DNA of 64,000 bases from Pacificimonas pallii (GTDB taxonomy: Bacteria; Pseudomonadota; Alphaproteobacteria; Sphingomonadales; Sphingomonadaceae): positions 496,001 through 560,000 of the forward strand of contig NZ_JAGSPA010000003.1 of the NCBI RefSeq assembly GCF_019204005.1, given 5' to 3'. Below are positions 58,210-64,000 of this stretch, piece by piece; the stretch's first letter is position 1; every line of letters starts with the position of its first letter. Made by a program: the position numbers and the translations under genes. Under the pieces are notes generated by a model, which saw nothing but the letters and a program-made list of their open reading frames with translations, had not been told where the DNA came from and made no database searches.

Positions 58210-59496
58210 TCAATTCTTGGAGTGCATTACTTTGTTCAGGGCCTGATCAAGATCATCGATCAGGTCATCGACATGCTCGCAGCCCACCGAAAGCCGGATA
58301 AGCCCGTCGCTGACACCAAGCTCGGACCGCTCCTCGGGCGTCAAGCCCGAGAGCACTGTCGTCGCCGGATGGCAGCAAAGGGTCTCGGTGCCGCCCAGAC
58401 TTACCGCTTGCCGCGCCAGCCGGAGCGCGTCGAGAAACCCGAACGCCGCCTCCCGTGAGCCGAGATCGAATGACATGAGTGCCCCCGGGCCGGAGCATTG
58501 TGTCTCGTAGAGACCGCGCTGGCACGAACCCTCTGCGGCCATGCCCGGGAAGAAGACATCGCCGACATCGGGGTGACGCTGCAACCATGCGGCGATGGCG
58601 GTCGCGTTTTCGGCGGCCTTCGACATTCGCATGGTCAGCGTTTCCATCGACCGCAAAAGCAGGCTGCACGTGTGCGGATCGAGGCTGCCCCCCAAAAGCG
58701 GGCGCAGCGCGCGCACCGGTCCCATCGCCTCGGCTGAACCCATCGCGGCACCCGCAATCAAATCGCTGTGACCTCCGACATATTTGGTGAGCGAATAGAT
58801 GCTGATGTCGGCTCCATGCCGGAGTGGCTGCTGGAAGACCGGTCCCAGAAGTGTGTTGTCGATTGCGACGATCGGACGGTGCTGGGAAATCCCGGCGCTT
58901 TCCACCGCGGCGTCCCGCGCGCCCGCGATATCGGTCAGCCTGGCGAGAGGATTGGATGGCGTCTCGAGCAGGAACATGGCCAGGCGCCCCATGGACCGCG
59001 CCTTCGCCGCTGCCTCGTGAAGTGCGGAGGCACTGCCTGTATTTGCGATAGGCACGCTGGTAATTCCGAACTCGGTCAGAAATTTATTCAGAAATGCGTC
59101 GGTGCCCCCATAGATGGGACGAGAATAAACGATCGTGTCACCGGGGCGGCAATGCGCAAGAACACATGTCGCGATCGCGGCCATCCCACTGGAAAAGACC
59201 GCGCATCGTTCGGCGTCCTCGAACAATGACAGGCGCTCTTCCGCGATCTGCATATTGGGGTTGTTGTAGCGCGTATAAATCAGGCCGCCGTCGACGTCGG
59301 CCGTGCCAGGCTCGCGGCCCGCGGCGACATCGAAGAAGCTGCGCCCCTCTTCGGCGCTCGGATAGCTGAAGGTGGACGTCTGGAAGATCGGCGGCTTCAC
59401 GGAACCCTGCGACAGGGTGGCATCATAGCCGTGGCTCATCATCAGCGATTCGGGATGCAGCTTCCGTTTTCCGCCCTGTCGATCATCCTCACCCAT
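58210..59496 (-). CDS. PLP-dependent Cys/Met-metabolism enzyme, methionine gamma-lyase-like
   Basis: A 428-residue enzyme of the cystathionine gamma-synthase / methionine gamma-lyase family. The PLP lysine is in YSLTKYVGGHSDLI, with LIYTRYNNPN, SSGMAAIATCVLAH and LLETPSNP. It lies divergent from an Lrp-type gene, just as mdeA and mdeR do in Pseudomonas putida, which favours gamma-lyase activity (thiol, ammonia and 2-oxoacid release). ATG 59496 is the likely start; an upstream ATG (59589) would overlap the control region. Confidence 0.88.
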   Translation of the reverse strand: MGEDDRQGGKRKLHPESLMMSHGYDATLSQGSVKPPIFQTSTFSYPSAEEGRSFFDVAAGREPGTADVDGGLIYTRYNNPNMQIAEERLSLFEDAERCAVFSSGMAAIATCVLAHCRPGDTIVYSRPIYGGTDAFLNKFLTEFGITSVPIANTGSASALHEAAAKARSMGRLAMFLLETPSNPLARLTDIAGARDAAVESAGISQHRPIVAIDNTLLGPVFQQPLRHGADISIYSLTKYVGGHSDLIAGAAMGSAEAMGPVRALRPLLGGSLDPHTCSLLLRSMETLTMRMSKAAENATAIAAWLQRHPDVGDVFFPGMAAEGSCQRGLYETQCSGPGALMSFDLGSREAAFGFLDALRLARQAVSLGGTETLCCHPATTVLSGLTPEERSELGVSDGLIRLSVGCEHVDDLIDDLDQALNKVMHSKN

Positions 59497-59528
59497 GAAA
59501 ATCCCCCTCCCTCGCGCTTGGCGTTGTC

Positions 59529-59615
59529 GGGAAATTAGCAGACTCGGTATCGCGAGATTATCTCTATTTTCATCAGCATTTACCTGCATTATAGACGATG
59601 TTGCTAATTTTTCCC
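59529..59615. promoter_or_regulatory. Candidate Lrp-type operators in the divergent promoter region
   Basis: GGGAAATTAGCA (59529-59540) and TGCTAATTTTTCCC (59602-59615) are inverted copies about 75 bases apart, with two extra bases in the second. They flank an AT-rich middle with a likely -10 for both directions. Paired distant sites fit octameric Lrp-type proteins. The regulator encoded next door is the natural candidate. Confidence 0.45.
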
Positions 59616-59631
59616 GGTAAGAGAGTGGAAT

Positions 59632-60096
59632 ATGCTAGATCGTATTGATCGAAAGATATTGGGGATCCTCCAACAGGACGGCCGGGTGACCAACCAGGAC
59701 CTGGCGGACAAGGTGGGTCTGTCGGCGACGCCATGTCTGCGCCGACTGCGGCGGTTGAAGGCTGAGGGGTATATTTGCGGCTATACCGCGATCGTTGATC
59801 AGAAGCTTTACGGCCTGCCGATCAGCGTGTTCGTTTCGGTCAAGCTGGTACAGCAGGCGGATGAATATATTGATGAATTCGAGAATGCCGTGATGGCATG
59901 GCCAGAGGTGATGGAATGCTATCTGGTTACCGGCGGCCGTGACTATCTGATGCGTGTGGTGACAGACGGGCTGGAAAGCTATGAGCGCTTCATCAAGAAA
60001 AAGATCACCCGGCTGAAAGGGGTCGGGCAGGTGGAATCCTGTTTTTCGATGAACACGATCAAGCGGGAACAGCAACTGCCGCCGATCGTCGGCTGA
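59632..60096 (+). CDS. Lrp/AsnC-family transcriptional regulator
   Basis: A 154-residue regulator. The N-terminal helix-turn-helix is LADKVGLSATPCLRRLRRL (residues 24-42) and the C-terminal RAM/ligand domain has YLVTGGRDYLMRVV. It is divergent from the methionine-gamma-lyase-like gene and probably activates it in response to an amino acid, as MdeR does. Confidence 0.93.
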   Translation: MLDRIDRKILGILQQDGRVTNQDLADKVGLSATPCLRRLRRLKAEGYICGYTAIVDQKLYGLPISVFVSVKLVQQADEYIDEFENAVMAWPEVMECYLVTGGRDYLMRVVTDGLESYERFIKKKITRLKGVGQVESCFSMNTIKREQQLPPIVG

Positions 60097-60190
60097 ACCG
60101 CTGTCCGCTCAGGCAGGCAACAGCCTGGCAGTTCGGCCGGCCTGCCGAATTCGACAGGGAAACCGGCTCCGGCCGCCCCGCCAATGGCAA

Positions 60191-61138
60191 TCAGCCGGGC
60201 ACCACCCGGTTGGTCATCTGCCCGATGCCATCGATTTCCAGTCGAACCTCGTCGGCATCGTCCAGGAACTTCCAGTCCTCGATGCCGCAGCAATAAGGCA
60301 TTGCACCGGTCGCAATCATCTCGCCAGGATAGAGAGTCTCGCCCGTTGACGTATAGGCGATGATCTCGGCTATCGAATGCGACATCATACTGGTCGAGGA
60401 TTCGCCGCGCACTTCGCCATTGACCCGAACGCGGGCTTTCAGATTCATCGGGTCCGGAACCTCGTCACGGGTTACCAGCCACGGGCCTATGATATTGCTG
60501 TTGTCGAAGTCCTTCCCCTTGGCGGGACCGGCGGACATGGGGCCGACCTCGTCGAACAACTGTTCGCGGGCACTGACGTCGTTGTAGACCAGATAGCCAA
60601 AAACATGCTCTTCCGCGTCGGCAGGAGCTATCGATTTTCCCTTCTTGCCGATTATCACCGCCAGCTCGAGTTCGTAGTCCAGCTTCTCCCCATAAGGAGG
60701 GCGAATGATGTCGTCGTGCGGGCCAGCGATATTGGTCACCGTGCCCTTATAATAGACGGGCCGCTCGAAAAACTGTTTCGGCGGGATTTTCACCGCCACT
60801 TTGAAAAGCAGGGATTTAAGCTTGCTCCAATGGTGTTTGGCAACAGCCCGAAACGATCGCTCGAGATGTAGGGCATAGACGCTGAAGGACCGCAGCTGAA
60901 CGGGGCGCAGCGGCGCTTCCAGCCGGAGCCCGTCGAGGGCGACGATATGCTCCGCACCCGGATTCGCTGCCAGGGCGCGTACCTTGTCGAGCATTGCGGG
61001 ACCGCCTTCGACCACTTGCAATATCGTGGTGATTTGTCCGCCGCTTGCGGCAAGCAGATCGAGAACGGAACGGTCCCCGTCAACGACGACACCCGGCCTC
61101 GGCTTCCCGTCGAAATCTCGAAAGGTGACGAATTTCAT
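60191..61138 (-). CDS. Fumarylacetoacetate hydrolase family protein
   Basis: A 315-residue enzyme. The metal-binding core is visible as LDYELELAVIIGKKG and VFGYLVYNDVSARE, with AGPAKGKDFDNSNIIGPWLVT. Such enzymes hydrolyse acylpyruvates or similar C-C bonds at the end of aromatic catabolism. The late motif reads TGAMPYCCGIE, unlike the usual GTPxGVG. Together with the flavin monooxygenase and TetR gene upstream it suggests an aromatic degradation pathway with unknown substrate. Confidence 0.88.
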   Translation of the reverse strand: MKFVTFRDFDGKPRPGVVVDGDRSVLDLLAASGGQITTILQVVEGGPAMLDKVRALAANPGAEHIVALDGLRLEAPLRPVQLRSFSVYALHLERSFRAVAKHHWSKLKSLLFKVAVKIPPKQFFERPVYYKGTVTNIAGPHDDIIRPPYGEKLDYELELAVIIGKKGKSIAPADAEEHVFGYLVYNDVSAREQLFDEVGPMSAGPAKGKDFDNSNIIGPWLVTRDEVPDPMNLKARVRVNGEVRGESSTSMMSHSIAEIIAYTSTGETLYPGEMIATGAMPYCCGIEDWKFLDDADEVRLEIDGIGQMTNRVVPG

Positions 61139-61321
61139 TGTTATTCCCCCAGTGCCCGGCGCGGCCGGACAGGCAGCGCCCAGAGCAGCCGCCTGTCGTT
61201 GGGCGCGGAGTATACCCCTTCGTGGTTTATTGACTCAACCAATAAATTTATATAATAATAAAATTAGAAATTCTCACTTGCGGCGATGCCTGATTGACAT
61301 GTTGCCGACCAGCTGGGGGGA
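61139..61321. other. AT-rich leader region of the FAH-family gene
   Basis: 183 bases between the TetR stop and the FAH-family start. It contains an AT-rich patch (61226-61275) and the inverted repeat listed at 61226-61246. No gene is seen. Confidence 0.5.
61226..61246. promoter_or_regulatory. Candidate TetR operator
   Basis: TTTATTG (61226-61232) and CAATAAA (61240-61246) form a perfect 7-base inverted repeat around 7 bases, about 98 bases before the FAH-family start codon and 76 bases after the TetR stop. Size and symmetry suit a TetR-family dimer. Confidence 0.45.
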
Positions 61322-61993
61322 TCACCGCTCCGATGTCGCGCGCAGCACCTGATCCACGATGAAATCGATATAATCGCGCCTCGTGTCGGCGTCGGCCACG
61401 TCCAACCCGTGCAGTCTGGTCAGCAGATCGGCCGTTCCGAAAAAGAAGTGTATCGCACCTACGACGCCCGCCAGAACGAAGGCCGGATTGGCGCCGCTCT
61501 TCCTGGCCAGCGCGTGAATTTCCCCCTCCAGCGAAGCATGGATGGGCTTAAGGTAAGTGTCGACGATATAGTCGAGGCGAGCGCTGGGGGTGGCGCTTTC
61601 CTGAAGGTATATCTTCATCATCGCGATATTGTCGATGGAAGCGTGGATGATTCGCCTCAGCCGGACACGGAAACGATCATGGTCGTTCAGGTCCTTGAGA
61701 TCGTCTTCCACCTGTATCTGTTGCAGCACAGCCTCGAACGGTGGCGAGATGGCGACTTGCCAGAGCGTAGCCTTGTCCTTGAAATAGTAGTAAGGATGCG
61801 GCTGCGCCACCTGGGCATGCTTGGCTATCGCGCTGAGGGACACGCCATCGAAGCCGTGGCGGGAAAACAAGTCGAGGGCCGCATTCAGGATTCGCTCCCT
61901 GATCGCCTGCCCCTTTCCTTCGTTACCGTCCTGTTCGGCGGCGCTGCGGCGGCGGCCCCGCCTGTTGGTCACAGCTTGTCCTGACTTCGTCAT
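61322..61993 (-). CDS. TetR-family transcriptional regulator
   Basis: A 223-residue regulator. The helix-turn-helix is at about residues 40-85: ILNAALDLFSRHGFDGVSLSAIAK followed by VAQPHPYYYFKDKATLW. The C-terminal ligand domain is unlike any I can name. I start at ATG 61993 (MTKSGQAVTNRRGRRR); the longer open frame runs into the monooxygenase gene. Probably controls the surrounding catabolic genes. Confidence 0.9.
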   Translation of the reverse strand: MTKSGQAVTNRRGRRRSAAEQDGNEGKGQAIRERILNAALDLFSRHGFDGVSLSAIAKHAQVAQPHPYYYFKDKATLWQVAISPPFEAVLQQIQVEDDLKDLNDHDRFRVRLRRIIHASIDNIAMMKIYLQESATPSARLDYIVDTYLKPIHASLEGEIHALARKSGANPAFVLAGVVGAIHFFFGTADLLTRLHGLDVADADTRRDYIDFIVDQVLRATSER

Positions 61994-62070
61994 TATGTCG
62001 CTATACGGCCCATCGCCACATCCGCCAACGCGGCAAAGCGCATGCAGCTCATGGCACGACATGTGTGGGC

Positions 62071-63894
62071 TCAGCCAGCGACGGTTTCGGCTCTTCTGGC
62101 TTGCGAAACCTCCCCTCGCTGCAAAAGCCGCTCCCATTGTTCGGCGGCGTCGCTCCCACGCGTCCGCCAGACAATATGGCCGTCAGGACGAACGATGAGC
62201 GCTCCACCCGCCTCGAGATCGAAGATCGTTCTCCACTGCGCACTATCGCGCAGTTGGCAGCTTATCACCTCTATCGGCAGATCGAACAGCGTCGCGCACC
62301 CGGCCAGTTCTTTCCAGTGCGCGGCATGGTCGGGGGTGGTGAGCAGTGAAAGCGAACGGCTCGCCAGAATGTCCAGCGTGGTCGTTTCGGTGGCATCGCC
62401 TTCCAGCCTTGCGAGAGGCAGGCGGCCACCCGGCCAGGTGGAAGGCTCATATTCGCGAATGCCGTCGCCCCTTATGGGCTTCGGACTCTGTTCCGGCAGG
62501 ACGATCCCGTCGCTGTACGTGAATCCCAGCTCAACCCCGCGTGCCATGAAATGCGCGGCCTGACTGTCGAAATCCTTCTCCATCTCCTTGACCAGCCTGG
62601 CGTGGTTCGGGGCGGAAGGATTGAGCTTTCGGGCGGCATGCCTCACTTTGGAAGTCATCGCGCTCCTGGCAATTCTCTTGCGAAGCCAATGAGGCAGCAA
62701 TGCCAGCGGCGCCTTGTTCAGCGCCCTCTCCAGCCTCGCCGGGCCATCGGCGTCGATACCGATATGGCGCGTTACGAGATCCATTTTGTAGAAATTGTCC
62801 ACGCTCTGCTGCGCGGCCATCCGGGCAACGGGCCGGCGTTCAACCTCATAGCTTTCCAGAAGCTCGGGGGGCGCGCCGTCCAACAGTAGCGTGGCCAGTT
62901 TCCAGGCGAGGTTATGCGCATCGCCGATACCCGTATTCAGCCCGTATCCCCCGGTGGGCGGGAAGCGGTGGGCGGCATCTCCGATCAGGAAAACGCGGCC
63001 ATGGCGATAGCGTTGTGCGACCTGCGAGGTCATGGTCCACACGCCTCGCGACTTGATCGTCACCTCTGCGGGCGCGCCGATCGCGGCCTGGATACGCGGT
63101 TTCCACCAGTCGTTATCCATCTCTCCTATCGGCTGAAAACTAGGCAGATAGTTGGTCATCAGCACGTAATCGCCATGGCCATGATGGATGACCGGACCGA
63201 TGATATCCTCGTTGATGATCCATGTCAGGACCGCCGATCGACCGTCACCGCTCTCCGGCAGGGGGCAATTGAAGAATACGCTGGACATCTCCGCAAGGAT
63301 CGGGCCGTCCATTTCTATCCCTAGGGCTTCGCGGATGCTCGATGCCGCACCCTCGGCCGAGATGAGATAGTCGCTTTCGATGGTGGTGGTTGCCTCCCCC
63401 TGCTCGACGGTGGCTGTAACCCCGTCATCAGTCTGCGACACACCTGTGCACAGGGCATGGATGCGAAAATCGATGCGCGGTTCCGCCGCCACCATCTCCC
63501 ACAGCATCGGCTCAAGCATGTGTTGCCCCAGATGCACGGTTTCCCATTTGCTTTGGGTTTTCGCGCGTTCCTCCATATCCGGATTGTCGAATATCCGGAC
63601 CGCACCGATGGTCTTGCCAAGCAGCGAATATTGCCAGTTCACGCTTGGGACCGCGCTGATCGTGCGGCCGGCCCGGGCAATTCGGCGCGGAAGGTCCGCG
63701 TCGATGGTTTCCCAGATTTCCATCGCCCTGGCGTTCAGAACATGGGCTGCCGGGTGCATGGTTGGCGCCCCCTTGCGCTCGATCAGAATGACATGAAGCC
63801 CAAGGCGGGCAAGCAGCAGGGCCTGTGTCGCACCAACCGGGCCCGAGCCGACCACCGTGATTATGGGCGGCGTCGATTTCTGTTTCGCGGCCAT
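62071..63894 (-). CDS. FAD-dependent aromatic-ring monooxygenase (PheA/TfdB/MhpA type)
   Basis: A 607-residue flavoprotein hydroxylase. The FAD dinucleotide loop VVGSGPVGATQALLLARLG is at residues 14-32, followed by the acidic end ILIERKG; the second FAD motif GRVFLIGDAAHRFPPTGGYGLNTGI is near residue 300. The C-terminal third (about 410-600) is the thioredoxin-like domain of phenol hydroxylases. It would hydroxylate a phenolic substrate with NAD(P)H and O2; the substrate is unknown. It starts 3 bases after the stop of the next upstream gene. Confidence 0.92.
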   Translation of the reverse strand: MAAKQKSTPPIITVVGSGPVGATQALLLARLGLHVILIERKGAPTMHPAAHVLNARAMEIWETIDADLPRRIARAGRTISAVPSVNWQYSLLGKTIGAVRIFDNPDMEERAKTQSKWETVHLGQHMLEPMLWEMVAAEPRIDFRIHALCTGVSQTDDGVTATVEQGEATTTIESDYLISAEGAASSIREALGIEMDGPILAEMSSVFFNCPLPESGDGRSAVLTWIINEDIIGPVIHHGHGDYVLMTNYLPSFQPIGEMDNDWWKPRIQAAIGAPAEVTIKSRGVWTMTSQVAQRYRHGRVFLIGDAAHRFPPTGGYGLNTGIGDAHNLAWKLATLLLDGAPPELLESYEVERRPVARMAAQQSVDNFYKMDLVTRHIGIDADGPARLERALNKAPLALLPHWLRKRIARSAMTSKVRHAARKLNPSAPNHARLVKEMEKDFDSQAAHFMARGVELGFTYSDGIVLPEQSPKPIRGDGIREYEPSTWPGGRLPLARLEGDATETTTLDILASRSLSLLTTPDHAAHWKELAGCATLFDLPIEVISCQLRDSAQWRTIFDLEAGGALIVRPDGHIVWRTRGSDAAEQWERLLQRGEVSQARRAETVAG

Positions 63895-63897
63895 CCG

Positions 63898-64000
63898 CTA
63901 GACCTTCGCGCCAAGAGCCTTTGCCGCGCGGATGGCAAGACTGGCAAATCGCCCGAGATAGGCTTTCGGAATGCTGCTGGCGCTGCGTGCACCAATTCGC
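63898..64000 (-). CDS. C-terminal end of an unidentified protein (cut by window edge)
   Basis: The last 33 codons of a gene that starts beyond the window. It ends ...SSIPKAYLGRFASLAIRAAKALGAKV, and its stop lies 3 bases before the monooxygenase start, so it is the upstream member of the same transcript. Too short to name a family. Confidence 0.6.
   Translation of the reverse strand, partial: RIGARSASSIPKAYLGRFASLAIRAAKALGAKV

Overview
The window is a gene-dense, GC-rich chromosomal segment. Its gene families and their order point to an alphaproteobacterium of the order Sphingomonadales. The main clues are a SUF iron-sulfur operon led by an Rrf2 regulator, a ctaC-ctaD-ctaB-ctaG-ctaE cytochrome oxidase run followed by DUF983, SURF1, thrC and an M16 protease, a dnaA / rpsT / mutM / ubiE / ubiB / coaBC / dut neighbourhood, the metX-metW pair, and a PhaR regulator. 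No insertion sequence, prophage, CRISPR array, tRNA or rRNA was found. Most of the window is ordinary core genome. The last 7 kb (about 57.6-64 kb) looks accessory and catabolic.

Layout. 0-2 kb: end of a lytic transglycosylase (MltA), an Smr-domain protein and a one-domain voltage-gated sodium channel. 2-8 kb: SUF operon on the minus strand (rrf2-sufB-[small frameshifted orf]-sufC-sufD-sufS-sufT-sufA) with a promoter/operator. 8.07-8.62 kb: a non-coding interval that holds a perfect CRP-type site, a -10 element at class II spacing, several hairpins and a strong intrinsic terminator, which together suggest an undescribed small RNA. 8.6-19.4 kb: an AraC regulator, then a long minus-strand run with methyltransferase, M16 protease, thrC, SURF1, DUF983 and the cytochrome c oxidase genes, including a 41-residue membrane protein. 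19.4-27.4 kb: DUF421 protein, dienoyl-CoA isomerase-like crotonase, orphan [2Fe-2S] subunit, MscS channel, lipoprotein, gamma-glutamyltransferase, glyoxalases II and I, hotdog thioesterase, SIMPL protein. 27.5-38.7 kb: dnaA, rpsT, mutM (apparently started by AUU), ubiE, ubiB, a secreted unknown protein with a small membrane partner, an esterase, coaBC, dut, moeB, and a DsrE-like protein.

38.7-42.9 kb: an iron-uptake cassette (PepSY membrane protein, membrane protein, TonB-dependent receptor) preceded by Fur-like boxes. 43.4-47.2 kb: a giant CheB-CheR-PAS-HWE kinase gene broken by a one-base frameshift, with its response regulator. 47.3-53.7 kb: rpmB, lrgB/lrgA, YciI, metX, metW, a methyltransferase and a membrane-embedded methyl-accepting protein. 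53.7-57.1 kb: acetyl-CoA acetyltransferase, PHA-synthase-like hydrolase, phaR. 57.6-64 kb: OsmC-like protein and methionine-gamma-lyase-like enzyme facing a divergent Lrp regulator, then a fumarylacetoacetate-hydrolase-family enzyme, a TetR regulator, a PheA/TfdB-type flavin monooxygenase and the end of one more gene.

The points most worth checking are the CRP-site/small-RNA locus at 8.2-8.5 kb, the AUU start of mutM, the translationally coupled but frame-broken orf between sufB and sufC, and the OsmC / lyase / Lrp module, whose OsmC lacks the second cysteine. All identifications come from reading motifs and gene order; no database search was run.
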